DNA of 64,000 bases, from NCBI RefSeq assembly GCF_002205845.1, contig NZ_NISI01000007.1:186001-250000 (forward strand). Reading direction: 5' to 3'. The stretch is from Roseateles puraquae (GTDB taxonomy: Bacteria > Pseudomonadota > Gammaproteobacteria > Burkholderiales > Burkholderiaceae_C). Position 1 is the first letter of the stretch. The number at the start of each line of letters is the position of its first letter. Under the pieces are notes generated by a model that worked only from the letters and a program-made list of their open reading frames with translations, had not been told where the DNA came from and made no database searches. A program made the position numbers and the translations under genes. Positions 26,543 through 36,415 of this stretch are shown piece after piece.

Positions 26543-27906
26543 AGGATCTTCCTTTCGGCCATCACCTGGGCGTAGTAGCGCGCCGAGAGTTTGGGCGTGC
26601 GAGTCTGGGTGGCGTAGTCGCAGTGCACGATGCCGAAGCGGCGCTGGTAGCCGTCTTCCCACTCGTAGTTGTCGATGAAGCTCCACAGGAAGTAGCCGTG
26701 CAGCGGCACGCCGTCGGCAATGGCCCGGTGGGCTTCGCGCAGGTGGTTGCGCAGGAAGTCGCGGCGGTGCAGGTCCAGCACTTCGCCGTTCACCACCGGC
26801 TCGTCGTTGTAGCCGCAGCCGTTTTCGGTGATGTAGAGCGAGGCGTGGCCGTAGCACTCGGCCGCGAAGCGCGTGGCCCAGTAGATGGACTGCGGCACCA
26901 GGCGCAGCCAGGGGCTGTCAGCCCGCGGGTAGTTGATCGGGTTGGGCAGCGCCTCGTAGGCGGCACCACCCGTGCTGGCGCGCACATAGGTGCCGGTGTA
27001 GATGTTCAGGCCGAGGTGGTCGGTGGGCAGGCTGATGAGGTCGAAGTCGCCGGGCAGCACCTGGGGCGCATCGGCGCCGACGCGATCAAGGTAGTCCTGG
27101 GGGTAGCGGCCTGCATGCATGGCGCCCAGCACGTGGGCGTTCTTCTCCAGGAACCAGGCCTTGGCGGCAGCGATGTCGGCCGGTGTCTCGGTGACCGGGA
27201 TGCAGACGTCGCAGTTGTCGGTCAGGCCGACCACGGCGCCGGCACCGCCGAACTCGCGCACTGCACGCACGCCGTGGCCGTGGCACAGCAGCGCATGGTG
27301 GAAGGTCTGGTTCACCACGGCCGCGCTTTCCTGGCGGCCGGGCGCCTTGGTGCCGTAGCCGTAGGCCAGTTGGGTGAAGCAGCGGATCTCGTTCATCGTG
27401 ATCCAGTGCTTGACCTCGCCCGCGAAGGCCTTCACCACCGTGTCGGCATAGCGGGCGAAGGCGTCCACGGTCACGCGGGCCGTCCAGCCGCCGCGGTCTT
27501 CCAGCGACTGCGGCAGGTCCCAGTGGAACATCGTGACCCAGGGCGTGATGCCGTGCTTCTTCATGCTCGCGAATAGGCGGTGATAGAAGTCCAGGCCGGC
27601 GGGGTTGAGCTCGCCATCGCCGTTGGGGTAGATGCGCGGCCAGGCCAGCGACAGGCGGTAGTGCTTGACCCCGAGCGAGGCCATCAGGGCGAAGTCGTCG
27701 TCGAAGCGGTGGTAGTGGTCGCAGGCGACGTCGAGCGTGTCGCCGTCATGCACGGCGCCGGGCTGGCGGCAGAAGCGGTCCCAGATGGATTCGCCCTTGC
27801 CGTCCTCGAAGGCGGCGCCCTCGATCTGCGGCGCGGCGGCGGCAACACCGAACACGAAGTCGGCGGGGAAGGGGCTGGCGTAGGTGAGGGAGGTCAGTGC
27901 GGTCAT
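26539..27906 (-). CDS. GH1 beta-glucosidase
   Basis: A 455-residue retaining beta-glucosidase, cytoplasmic because no signal peptide is present. The acid/base Glu is in HWITMNEIRCF and the nucleophile Glu in LYITENGCGYND, both diagnostic of GH1. The N-terminal FVFGVAAAAPQIEGA and the C-terminal WSFIDNYEWEDGYQRRFG segments that bind the -1 sugar are intact. It would release glucose from cello- or de-xylosylated xyloglucan oligosaccharides brought in by the coupled GPH transporter downstream. Confidence 0.94.
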   Translation of the reverse strand: MTALTSLTYASPFPADFVFGVAAAAPQIEGAAFEDGKGESIWDRFCRQPGAVHDGDTLDVACDHYHRFDDDFALMASLGVKHYRLSLAWPRIYPNGDGELNPAGLDFYHRLFASMKKHGITPWVTMFHWDLPQSLEDRGGWTARVTVDAFARYADTVVKAFAGEVKHWITMNEIRCFTQLAYGYGTKAPGRQESAAVVNQTFHHALLCHGHGVRAVREFGGAGAVVGLTDNCDVCIPVTETPADIAAAKAWFLEKNAHVLGAMHAGRYPQDYLDRVGADAPQVLPGDFDLISLPTDHLGLNIYTGTYVRASTGGAAYEALPNPINYPRADSPWLRLVPQSIYWATRFAAECYGHASLYITENGCGYNDEPVVNGEVLDLHRRDFLRNHLREAHRAIADGVPLHGYFLWSFIDNYEWEDGYQRRFGIVHCDYATQTRTPKLSARYYAQVMAERKIL

Positions 27907-27926
27907 GGGGTCAGGGGCCGATGCCG

Positions 27927-29210
27927 TCAGGGCGTCAGCCAGGAGGTCAAGAGAGGAGCCAGGCTGCGGGCCCAGAGGTCGTAGCCCTTGGGGCTGAGGT
28001 GGAGCCAGTCGGGCAGGATGTCACGGGACAGCGTGCCGTCGGGGTTGGTCAGCGTGCTGCCGATGTCCAGGAACACCACCTGCCGGCCATCGGCCAGGGT
28101 GGGCAGCAGCGCATTGATCTTGGCGTTGTGGCGGCGCAGCAGGCCGTCAGGCTTCTCGTCGCGCGGCAGCAGGGCCAGCAGCAGCACCTTGGCCTGCGGC
28201 TGGCGGCGGCGTATTTCGTCGAGGTTGGCGCGGATGCCGGCCACGGTGAGCGCTGGGTCTTCCAACCGCTCGCCGGTGTTGTTGGTGCCGATCAGCAGCA
28301 CGACGGCCCGGGGTGCCATGCCGTCGAGTTCGCCATGCTGCAGGCGCCACAGCAGGTTCTCGGTGCGATCGCCGCCAAAGCCCAGCGCGACGGCGTTGTA
28401 TGGGGCGAACTGCTCGTGCCAGGCGGCCTGGCCTTCCTTCTCCCAGCCCTGGGTGATGGAGTCACCCAGGAAGACGAGCTGGACCTGCCGGCCGGCCTCA
28501 CGGTGAGCACGGATCTCGGCGAGCTTGGCCTCATGCCGCGGCCCCCACCATTCCACGGCCCAGGACTCCTGCAGCGGCTCCGGCGTGACGGACTGCGTGC
28601 GGTAGTCGGGGCAGGCGGTGTTGGGCGTGCCGATGCGTTTGAAGGCGGGCGGGCTGATCCGGATCTCGCCGCTGCCGGTGCCTTCCAGCGTGAAGGGCAC
28701 CGGCACGGCACGGAAGTCGTCGCCCTCGCGCCAGAAGCACTTCAGCGCCAGCGACACGTGCTGTCGGCCCTGGCCCGCCAGTGCGCGGCCGGCGAACAGG
28801 AAGGGGACTTTGCGCTCGCAGTCGGTGCCGCAGCCGAGCTTGAACTTCATGCCGCCGCGGGCGAGGTCGACCACGTCCAGGTCGAACTCGACGGTGCCGC
28901 GCGGCACGTAGGCCTGCAAGTCCAGCGGCGGGCCGCCTTGCCAGCGCAGCTGCGCGATCCAGCTGTTGCTGAACTGCAGAGTCAGCAGGCCGTCATCACC
29001 CCGCGATGCGGCGACACGGCTGGCGGGCACGCGCGGCTGGGCCGGCTTGGGCACGGTGACACGGTCGCCGGTCAGCGCGGTCTCGCCTTCGAAATCGGTG
29101 ACCGCGATCTGCCAGCCGCGGCTGAGGTCAGCGGTCTGCGAGGGCGCGGCTCGCGCGGCGCCGAGGCAACACAGCCACAGAGACACAGAGGCACAGAGGA
29201 ATCGGTGCAT
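27927..29210 (-). CDS. Secreted GDSL/SGNH carbohydrate esterase
   Basis: A 427-residue protein with a signal peptide (about 1-21), a roughly 180-residue beta-rich domain with two cysteines (KLGCGTDCER), then an SGNH hydrolase domain. The catalytic Ser is in LVFLGDSITQGW, the oxyanion Asn in LIGTNNTGE, and the Asp-x-x-His in LPDWLHLSPKG. In a hemicellulose locus, deacetylation of acetylated xyloglucan or xylan is the likely role. The start at 29210 is chosen because it begins a good signal peptide. Residues 4-15 of that signal peptide are encoded by one arm of a dispersed palindromic repeat. Confidence 0.85.
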   Translation of the reverse strand: MHRFLCASVSLWLCCLGAARAAPSQTADLSRGWQIAVTDFEGETALTGDRVTVPKPAQPRVPASRVAASRGDDGLLTLQFSNSWIAQLRWQGGPPLDLQAYVPRGTVEFDLDVVDLARGGMKFKLGCGTDCERKVPFLFAGRALAGQGRQHVSLALKCFWREGDDFRAVPVPFTLEGTGSGEIRISPPAFKRIGTPNTACPDYRTQSVTPEPLQESWAVEWWGPRHEAKLAEIRAHREAGRQVQLVFLGDSITQGWEKEGQAAWHEQFAPYNAVALGFGGDRTENLLWRLQHGELDGMAPRAVVLLIGTNNTGERLEDPALTVAGIRANLDEIRRRQPQAKVLLLALLPRDEKPDGLLRRHNAKINALLPTLADGRQVVFLDIGSTLTNPDGTLSRDILPDWLHLSPKGYDLWARSLAPLLTSWLTP

Positions 29211-29252
29211 CAGACCGGTGTCTCTGTGTCTTTGTGTCTCTGTGGCTGTGTT
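29168..29252. repeat. Palindromic repeat, copy 1, at the start of the GDSL esterase gene
   Basis: Two arms of about 31 bp built from CACAGAG units are near-perfect inverted repeats (29168-29199 against 29222-29252; outer ends AACACAGCCACAGAGACACA and its complement, few mismatches). A related palindrome occurs at 42158-42237. RNA from either strand would fold into a long hairpin. The left arm lies inside the esterase coding sequence; the right arm fills the gap before the GH95 gene. The CACAGAG unit is a widespread bacterial dispersed-repeat motif. Confidence 0.85.
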
Positions 29253-29268
29253 CTTGAACGCGTCCATG

Positions 29269-31548
29269 TCAGTCCAGTTCACCAGCACGCACCGTGCGCG
29301 CCTGGCCAGGTTTCAGGTGAAGGTCGAGCGTGCGATCGCCAATGCGCAGCCGGCCACCGCCGGCGCCGGCGACCGAACGCACGGTGGTGCTGCGCACGCG
29401 GCCTTCGGCCCACGTGATGTCGACCAAAAAGCCGCCACGCGCGCGCAGGCCCCGCACCGAGCCTTGTGGCCAGGCGGCCGGCAGCGCGGGCAGCAGGTCG
29501 AGGACGCCGTCGTGCGATTGCAGCAGCATCTCGGCGATGGCGGCCGTGGCGCCGAAGTTGCCGTCGATCTGGAAGGGCGGGTGGGTGTCGAACAGGTTGG
29601 GGTTGGTGCCGCCCTGGTGCACCTCGGCGCCGGGCCGGGCGGCCTGCGCGCCGGGCTCGGCCAGCAGGCTGCGCAGCAGGCGGTAGGCGCGGTCGCCGTC
29701 GCGCAGGCGGGCCCACCAGGCCATCTTCCAGGCCATGGACCAGCCGGTGCTCACGTCGCCCCGGGCCTCCAGCGTCTTGCGGGCTGCCGCGGCCAGCTCG
29801 GGCGTGCGGGCGGGCGAGATCTGCCGGCCTGGGAAGAGGGCGTACAGGTGGGACACATGGCGATGCGTGTCGGCCGGGGTGTCGAGCACCGGGTCCTTCA
29901 GCTCGTCCAGCCACTCCAGCAGCTGACCCCAGCTGCCGATGCGGGGGCCGGCCAGCCGGTCGCGCAGCGCCACGGCGCGGTCGTGCTCGGCGGTGTCGCC
30001 CAGCACGGTGGCGGCCTGGGCGAGGTGGTCGAAGAGGTCCCAGAGGATCTGCTGGTCGTAGGCCACGCCGTGCTGGATGGGGCCGTGTTCGGGTGACCAG
30101 CCGTTGGGGGCGACCAGCCTGCCGTCCGGCAGCGGTTGCAGGCGGTCTTCCCAGAACTCGCCCACTTCCTTCATGACCGGCCAGGCCACGTCGCGCAGGA
30201 AGGCACGGTCCTGCGTGAAGGCGTAGTGCTCCCAGAAATGGCGGGCATACCAGGCGTTGCCGGTCATGTTCCAGAGGTAGCTCTGGGCGCCGAAGGGGTT
30301 GGTCTCGGTGCGCAGCGCCCAGCCGCGCATGGGTCGGCCGTCGGCGCGCAGGAAGGTTTCCTGTGGCGGCTGGACGGAGTTGTCCCACGGGGGCGTCTCG
30401 GGGGGCAGGCGCGACGGGTCGAGCCTTGCCAGCGCGGCGCGTTCACTCACCGCGCGTCGCCACATGGGAATCAGTCGCTGCACGAAGCGGTGGAAGGGCC
30501 GGGCCGACTCGGCGAGATTCGTCACTTCGGCCGGCCAGTAGTTCATCTGCAGGTTGATGTTGGAGTGGTAGTCGCTGTTCCAGGGCGGCTGAAGCCGGTC
30601 GTTCCACAGGCCTTGCAGATTGGCGGGTAGAGTGTCGCGCGAGCTGCTGAGCAGCAGGTAGCGGCCGAACTGGAAGTACAGCGCCTCCAGCTCGGGATCG
30701 CCGCCCTTTCGGGTGTAGGCGGCCAGGCGGGCGTCGGTCGTGAGGGCGCGGCGCTCGGCGGGGCTCGCGCCCAGGTCGAGCTGCACGCGGCCGAGCCGGG
30801 CGCGCACGTCGCGCTCGTGGGCCGCGAGCAGTTGCGGCCAGCGCGGCGCGTCGGCGGCCTGGCGCTGCACACGGGGCAGGGGTGGCTGACCGTCTTCGAA
30901 GCTGGTGCCAGCCGCGAGGACGAGGGTGAGGGCGGTCACGCCATCGAACCGCAGCGTCGTGCCTTGCTGGCTCAGCCTGCCACCCTCATGCTGCACGCGC
31001 AGCTGGCTGGCGTAGGCGAGGCCGTTGGGCAGCTGGCCCACGGCGGCGAGCGTGCGGCCGGCGGCGCTCAGCGCAGCGCCGTGGCGGTCGGTCAGGGCGA
31101 TGCTGCCGCTGTAGCGGCCGGGCCGGTCGGCGGTCAGCCGCCAGGCGATGACCTGGGCCGGGTGGCTGGCCACCGCCTCGCGGGTGAAGCGCACGCCGTG
31201 CTGGGTGTAGCGGAGGCGGTTCACGCCGCGAGCGATGTCCAGCTCGCGGCGGTACTGCTGCACGGACGCGCCGGCCCCATCGAGCGTGAGCACGACGTCG
31301 CCGAAGGGCTGGTAGGCGCCCATGGCCTGGGTGTCGCCCGTCCACAGCGTGATGTCATTGAACTGCAGCCGGTCTCTCGCCACCTGGCCGAAGAGCATGG
31401 CGCCGAGCCGGCCGTTGCCGATGGGCAGGGCCAGCTGCTCCCAGCCCTGGGGCGCGTCGGGGGCCGGGGCGGCATAGCGCAGCACCCACTCGGCCGCCTG
31501 CAGGGGCGGCGACAGGGCGAGGCAGCAGGCGAGCAGCAGGCGTTTCAT
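29269..31548 (-). CDS. Secreted GH95 alpha-L-fucosidase-like enzyme
   Basis: A 759-residue inverting glycosidase with a signal peptide (about 1-18, ending LQA). It has the GH95 N-terminal beta domain ([19 protein letters not shown] and [10 protein letters not shown]) and an (alpha/alpha)6 barrel with [19 protein letters not shown] and [21 protein letters not shown]95 enzymes release alpha-1,2-linked L-fucose (or L-galactose) from xyloglucan side chains or glycans. Presence beside GH31, GH35 and GH5 enzymes points to fucosylated xyloglucan. GH35 lies 15 bp upstream in the same direction. Confidence 0.9.
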   Translation of the reverse strand: MKRLLLACCLALSPPLQAAEWVLRYAAPAPDAPQGWEQLALPIGNGRLGAMLFGQVARDRLQFNDITLWTGDTQAMGAYQPFGDVVLTLDGAGASVQQYRRELDIARGVNRLRYTQHGVRFTREAVASHPAQVIAWRLTADRPGRYSGSIALTDRHGAALSAAGRTLAAVGQLPNGLAYASQLRVQHEGGRLSQQGTTLRFDGVTALTLVLAAGTSFEDGQPPLPRVQRQAADAPRWPQLLAAHERDVRARLGRVQLDLGASPAERRALTTDARLAAYTRKGGDPELEALYFQFGRYLLLSSSRDTLPANLQGLWNDRLQPPWNSDYHSNINLQMNYWPAEVTNLAESARPFHRFVQRLIPMWRRAVSERAALARLDPSRLPPETPPWDNSVQPPQETFLRADGRPMRGWALRTETNPFGAQSYLWNMTGNAWYARHFWEHYAFTQDRAFLRDVAWPVMKEVGEFWEDRLQPLPDGRLVAPNGWSPEHGPIQHGVAYDQQILWDLFDHLAQAATVLGDTAEHDRAVALRDRLAGPRIGSWGQLLEWLDELKDPVLDTPADTHRHVSHLYALFPGRQISPARTPELAAAARKTLEARGDVSTGWSMAWKMAWWARLRDGDRAYRLLRSLLAEPGAQAARPGAEVHQGGTNPNLFDTHPPFQIDGNFGATAAIAEMLLQSHDGVLDLLPALPAAWPQGSVRGLRARGGFLVDITWAEGRVRSTTVRSVAGAGGGRLRIGDRTLDLHLKPGQARTVRAGELD

Positions 31549-31563
31549 GCGCGAGGGCGGCGC

Positions 31564-33201
31564 TCAGCGTGGGCGAGCCATCCTGACCTTGAGCATGACG
31601 GGCTGGGCCGGGAGGTTCAGGCCGTAGTCGACCTGGTCACCATTCCAGACGCGCTCCATCACCCATCGGCCCTGGGCGTCGTAGTGGCCCTGCTCCACGC
31701 GCAGCTGAAAGCCTCGGGTGCCCTCGGCCGGCTCCATGCGAACGCGCACGCGCTGGCCGATGACGAGGAACTCGTCGGTGCCGATCTGCGCGATGGCCGC
31801 ACCGCCAGTCGGCTGCTCGGTGCCGGCCGCGGGTTTGGCGAACTCGCCTCCCCAGGCGGGCTCGCCGAAGCTGCCCAGGCGGTAGGTCAGCTTGGCCGTC
31901 CAGCCGGGGAACTCCAGTTGCTGGGGCTTGCGGTCATCGCCTTCGCCCGCGCCCCGCGTGCGGCCCTCGAAGGCCCATTGCGCCCACTGGCGCTGGATGG
32001 GCGCGAACATGCGGTAAACGGGCTCGAAGGGTTCGACGAGGCTCTTGTCAGTGGCGGTGCTGCCCAGCGGGTGGTTGCTGTAGTTGAAGTAGTCGATGCC
32101 GAAGGGCGACACGCCGATCGCGCCGCGCCCGAGCATGGCGTAAAGCAGGCGTGCGTACGAAGGCTTGGTGCCGATCTCGGGAATCCACAGCGGGTTGTCG
32201 GGCCGCTGGAAGAGGCGCAGGTTGGCGTTCACCTGCTCGGATTCGGGGCTGTAGATGTCCGGGCTGACGATGTCCAGTGCCGGTGCCGCGGCCTTGTAGA
32301 TGTCGATCACGTCCCAGGTCGGGCCACCGCTGGCGAAGTCCTTGTTCCAGGGCTTGGGCGGCTGCTCCAGCGGGTTGCGCAGCGCGTTGTTGACGTACAT
32401 GGGCAGGTCGTACACCGCGCGGCCTGCCGCGGCGATCTCGCCGATGTAGCGGGCGATGGCCCAGGCGTGGAAGTACTCGTCGGCGTAGTCGCCGTAGACC
32501 TCGCGCCAGGTGCCCGATGCGGCGAGCTTGGGTTTCTGGCGAGCCACCACGGCGGCGGGCACCGGCTGCTCGAAGGCGGCCTGCGCGGCGGGGCCGAAGT
32601 CACGCACGAGGCCATAGGTGCCGACCTCGTTCTCGACCTGAACCATCAACACGGTGCGCTGGCCGGCGTCGATCTTCTTCAAGTGGCCCATCAGCGCGAC
32701 GAAGGCGCGCTTGTCGGCCTTGAGCGTCTCCTGGCCGAAGGGGCTCAGGCTGTAGTTGGCCACGCCGTCGCGGTCGACGTTGAAGGGAAAGCGCTTGGGG
32801 TCGAGCTTGACCCAGGCTGGCGTGTACTGCGCGCTGGTGTTCTTCCAGGTGCCGAACCACAGGATGACCAGGCGTTTGCCTTGCTGGCGGGCTTCGCGCA
32901 CCAGGGTGTCGACGAAGCTGAAGTCGAAGCGCCCCTCCTCGGGCTCGACCTGCTCCCAGGCCACCGGCATCAGCACCGTGTTGGCCTTGAGGTCGCGCGC
33001 GGCGTCCCACACCGGCTTGAGGGCGGCCGGGTAGTTGCTGGAGTTGTGGGCTTGAGCGCCGAGGATGAGGAAGGGCTTGCCGTCCACCAGCAGCGCGTGG
33101 CGGCCGTCGCGCGTGACCAGCCGGGGCGCCTCGGCAGCCGGGGCAGCCGTGGCGGTGAGCAGGCAGGCGAGCGCCGCCGCGAGAAGGGAGTGTTTCTTCA
33201 T
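31564..33201 (-). CDS. Secreted GH35-like beta-galactosidase
   Basis: A 545-residue protein with a signal peptide (about 1-22) and a TIM barrel similar to GH35/DUF5597 beta-galactosidases. The acid/base Glu is in VLMVQVENEVGTYG and the nucleophile Glu in PLWIPEIGTKP. The C-terminal beta domain carries GTDEFLVIGQRVRVR. The expected substrate is beta-galactose on xyloglucan side chains, exposed after fucose removal. The start at 33201 begins the signal peptide; longer in-frame forms add unrelated sequence. It follows the TonB-dependent receptor gene by 61 bp. Confidence 0.87.
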   Translation of the reverse strand: MKKHSLLAAALACLLTATAAPAAEAPRLVTRDGRHALLVDGKPFLILGAQAHNSSNYPAALKPVWDAARDLKANTVLMPVAWEQVEPEEGRFDFSFVDTLVREARQQGKRLVILWFGTWKNTSAQYTPAWVKLDPKRFPFNVDRDGVANYSLSPFGQETLKADKRAFVALMGHLKKIDAGQRTVLMVQVENEVGTYGLVRDFGPAAQAAFEQPVPAAVVARQKPKLAASGTWREVYGDYADEYFHAWAIARYIGEIAAAGRAVYDLPMYVNNALRNPLEQPPKPWNKDFASGGPTWDVIDIYKAAAPALDIVSPDIYSPESEQVNANLRLFQRPDNPLWIPEIGTKPSYARLLYAMLGRGAIGVSPFGIDYFNYSNHPLGSTATDKSLVEPFEPVYRMFAPIQRQWAQWAFEGRTRGAGEGDDRKPQQLEFPGWTAKLTYRLGSFGEPAWGGEFAKPAAGTEQPTGGAAIAQIGTDEFLVIGQRVRVRMEPAEGTRGFQLRVEQGHYDAQGRWVMERVWNGDQVDYGLNLPAQPVMLKVRMARPR

Positions 33202-33262
33202 CGGTGTACCAGAAGACGAGAAGGCCGAGCACCGCCGCAACGGCGCCCGGCCATGGCGGCGG

Positions 33263-36262
33263 TCAGTAGGTGAAGCTGGCCTGCACGCTGTAGCGGCGGC
33301 CGGTGTACTCCACGGAGCGGGTCATGAAGCCGATCTGTTGCTGCATCAGCTGGCGCGGCAGGCTGTTGCTCAGATTCTGGCCTTCCAGGCTCACACTGAA
33401 GTGATCGTTCACGCGGTAGGTCACACCGCCGTCGAGCTGGCCGTAGGACGACTGCCAGGTGGGCAGCGCCCACGCGACCGACGTGCCATTGGCGAGGCGG
33501 CCGTCACTTCCGTTGGTGCCGTTGACGTTGACGCCCTGCAGGTAGCGTGAGCGCCAGCTGTAGGCCAGGCGTGCCGAGATGGGACCGTAGTCGTACAGCG
33601 CGGCCAGGTTGTAGGCGTTCTTGGACAGGTTCAGCAGCGGCAGGTTGCCGAAGGTCTTGCCGTCGGTGTCGCAGCCGTTGGTGTTCAGGTTCAGGTTGTC
33701 GGCGCTGGTGCTGGTGCCTGCGCAGTAAGCGCTCAGGACCGGGTTGTACGGCTTGGTCTTGCTGTCGACGTAGGTGTAGTTGGCCTGAATGCCGAAGCCC
33801 GAGAGCCAGCCGGGCAGCATGTCCAGGTAGCGCTGGAAGGCGATCTCCAGGCCGCGGGCGTGGCCCTTGGCGCCGTTGACCGGCGAGGTGACCGTGAAAT
33901 TCACGGGCTTGCCCGCGCCGTCCAGCAGTTGCACCGTGGACGACTGCTTGATGATGATGTCCTTCAGTTCCTTATCGAACAGCGCCACGGTGAGCGAGCC
34001 GCTCTTGGAGAAGTACCACTCACCGGTCAGGTCCAGCTGGTTGGACTTGACGGGCTTGAGCAGCGGGTTGCCGTTGGCGGTGCCGGTCAGCGCCACGTTG
34101 TCGACGATGATGGTGGTGCCGTTGGTGCGCTGCGTGGTGTTAAGCGACAGCGACGTGTAGGCCTGCATGTCGGAGAAGTCCGGACGCGAGATGGCCTGCG
34201 CCAGCGCGGCGCGGAACTGCACCTGCTCACTGGCCTTCATGCGCAGGTTCAGGCTGGGCAGCACGTTGGTGTAGACCTGGCCGGCGTCGATCGACTTCGA
34301 GAACGGCGTGACGTTCGGGATGGGAACGCCGCCGAAGCTCTGGCCGGGCTGCAGCGTGGGGGCGTTGCTGCTGAAGACCATGTAGCCCTTGGCCTTCATG
34401 TCGGTGCGCACGAGGCGCAGGCCGACGTTGCCATCCACCGGCAGGGGCAGGTCGTCGAAGCCGAAGCGCAGTTGGGCATAGCCGGCCTGGGTCTTTTCGT
34501 GCTGCTCGTTGGTGCCCTGCGGATCGACGCCGAAGGTGGCGGGCTTCCAGGCGTCACAGCTGCCCCAGCCCTGCGCGGCCACTTGCTCGGCACACAGGAT
34601 GTCGTGGTACTTGTGCAGGGCCACGTAGCTGTCGGGGTAGCCCTTGGCGAGCGACACGTCCGGCACGTAGATCGCCGGCACGCTCTGTCCGCCGAAGAAG
34701 TTCTTGAACTGGTGCAGTTGGACCGGCGCGTTGAAGCGCGGGTCGCTCAGGCGTGCCAGGCCCGAGATGTTCCAGCCCTGCTGCCAGGTCTGGGTGATGG
34801 CCTGCCAGTTGTAGCTGGGGTTGGAGTTGATGGTGGTGGCATCCCGCTCGGTCAGGCGGATGCCGAACTGCAAGTCTTGCAGCACCGGGTGGTCGAAGTT
34901 GACCTTGGCATCGGTGCGCCAGGCCTTCTGCTCGGCCGTGCTGCGGTCCAGATGCTCCATCGTGAACGCCCAGTAGTAGTTCGACTTGTTCGCCAGGGCC
35001 GCGAGGTCGGAGGCATCGAACACCACGCGCGGTGTGGAGCCGCTCAGGTCCAGCGTCTCCTTGGGCATCTGCAGACCGGTGGCCACCGTGGAGTCGAAGG
35101 CGTTGGTGCGGGACTTCACCAGCTGCAGGTCGGTGCTCAGCGTCCAGCGGTTGTTGACCTTCCACTTCAGGTTCCAGCCCAGGTCGCGCGTCTTGGAGTT
35201 GCGCGTCATGTAGCGCGTATCGGCGCCGAAGTTGACGCCGCCGTCAGCGGGCGAGGTCAGCGTGCCGGTCAGCAGCTGGCCGTTGGCGCCGAACGTGGCA
35301 CCGTTGCCGATGACGAGGTTCCAGGGGTTGGTCTGCGAGAAGAGCGCGTTCTCGTCCCATTGCATCTTGTACTTGGACTCGAAGTACGTGAGCGAGCTTT
35401 CAACCGCGTCGTTGCGGTATTGCAGAGCGCCGTACAGCCCGTCACGCGTGCGTTCGAAGTAGGAGTCACGCCACTGCGCGCCCTTGGGCACCCAGTGCGT
35501 GCCGTCGATCTTGTAGTAGGGCTCGACCTGCCATTTGTCGGTGCGGGTGTTGCTGACGCTGTGGGCCAGGCTGAGCAGGGCGCCAAACTCGCCTGCATCC
35601 GTCTTCCAGCGGTTGGAGGCCAGCACGGAGCCGGCGGGGCTCCACTTGCCCTCGACCGCGTTGTAGTTGCCGCTGACCGAGCCGCCGAGGCGAACGCCCG
35701 CATAGTCGAAGGGCAGGGCGGTGCGCAGGTTCACCAGGCCACCAACGGCGCCTTCGATCTGCACGGCCGATGGGTTCTTGTAGACGTCCACGGCCGCCAT
35801 CAGCTCGGGCGGCACATCCTCGAAGTTCAGCGCACGGCCGCCGTTGGCCGAGAAGGTATCGCGGCCGTTCACTTCCGAGCGGACGTAGGACAGGCCGCGG
35901 ATGTTGACGCTGGAGCCTTCCACGGAGGAGTGCTCGGGGTCGCCCTTGGCCATCGTGCGGTCAATCGTGATGCCGACGATGCGCTGCAGCACCTCGGTCA
36001 CCGAGCGATCCGGCAGCTTGCCGATGTCGTCGGCCACGATGGAGTCGACGACTTCGTCGGACTCCTGCTTGATCTTCTGGGCCGACTGCAGCGCTGCGCG
36101 GCGGCCGCTGACGGTCACGGTTTCCACCTTCTGCACCTTGGCGTCCGGGGCGGAGGCAGGTGCTGCAGGGGCGGGGGCGGTCTGGGCCATGGCCAAGCCG
36201 CTGCAGAGCAGGGCGGCCTGGGCCGCGGCCAGGGATACGGCGGTGCGTTGAAGTCTTTTCAC
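33263..36262 (-). CDS. TonB-dependent outer-membrane receptor (hemicellulose locus)
   Basis: A 999-residue energised outer-membrane transporter. It has a signal peptide (about 1-26, cleaved after AMA), a plug domain (about 45-170, including VETVTVSGRRAALQSAQKIK and VNIRGLSYVRSEVNG), a 22-strand barrel and a C-terminal aromatic strand ending SFTY. It belongs to the large TonB receptors of carbohydrate utilisation loci. The GTG start has a GAGGAG ribosome-binding site. Xylan or xyloglucan oligosaccharides are the likely cargo, given xylAB upstream and side-chain glycosidases downstream. A 153-bp gap separates it from xylA. Confidence 0.93.
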   Translation of the reverse strand: MKRLQRTAVSLAAAQAALLCSGLAMAQTAPAPAAPASAPDAKVQKVETVTVSGRRAALQSAQKIKQESDEVVDSIVADDIGKLPDRSVTEVLQRIVGITIDRTMAKGDPEHSSVEGSSVNIRGLSYVRSEVNGRDTFSANGGRALNFEDVPPELMAAVDVYKNPSAVQIEGAVGGLVNLRTALPFDYAGVRLGGSVSGNYNAVEGKWSPAGSVLASNRWKTDAGEFGALLSLAHSVSNTRTDKWQVEPYYKIDGTHWVPKGAQWRDSYFERTRDGLYGALQYRNDAVESSLTYFESKYKMQWDENALFSQTNPWNLVIGNGATFGANGQLLTGTLTSPADGGVNFGADTRYMTRNSKTRDLGWNLKWKVNNRWTLSTDLQLVKSRTNAFDSTVATGLQMPKETLDLSGSTPRVVFDASDLAALANKSNYYWAFTMEHLDRSTAEQKAWRTDAKVNFDHPVLQDLQFGIRLTERDATTINSNPSYNWQAITQTWQQGWNISGLARLSDPRFNAPVQLHQFKNFFGGQSVPAIYVPDVSLAKGYPDSYVALHKYHDILCAEQVAAQGWGSCDAWKPATFGVDPQGTNEQHEKTQAGYAQLRFGFDDLPLPVDGNVGLRLVRTDMKAKGYMVFSSNAPTLQPGQSFGGVPIPNVTPFSKSIDAGQVYTNVLPSLNLRMKASEQVQFRAALAQAISRPDFSDMQAYTSLSLNTTQRTNGTTIIVDNVALTGTANGNPLLKPVKSNQLDLTGEWYFSKSGSLTVALFDKELKDIIIKQSSTVQLLDGAGKPVNFTVTSPVNGAKGHARGLEIAFQRYLDMLPGWLSGFGIQANYTYVDSKTKPYNPVLSAYCAGTSTSADNLNLNTNGCDTDGKTFGNLPLLNLSKNAYNLAALYDYGPISARLAYSWRSRYLQGVNVNGTNGSDGRLANGTSVAWALPTWQSSYGQLDGGVTYRVNDHFSVSLEGQNLSNSLPRQLMQQQIGFMTRSVEYTGRRYSVQASFTY

Positions 36263-36415
36263 GATGTCTCCTCGTTGTGTCTCTCTATCGGGACTGCGGG
36301 TTCGGCGGTCTGGGGTTCAACATCGCCGCGGTCGAGCCGCCCGGTGCTGAAGCGCGGAGGTCTTCGTCATCGGTCGGCCCGAGATCGCGGCATGTTGGGG
36401 AAGTGCTGCGGCGCG

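Noticed and set aside
29168-29252. CRISPR-like direct repeats (repeated CACAGAG)
   Set aside because: The units form one inverted repeat, not spaced direct repeats with unique spacers, and no cas gene is present.
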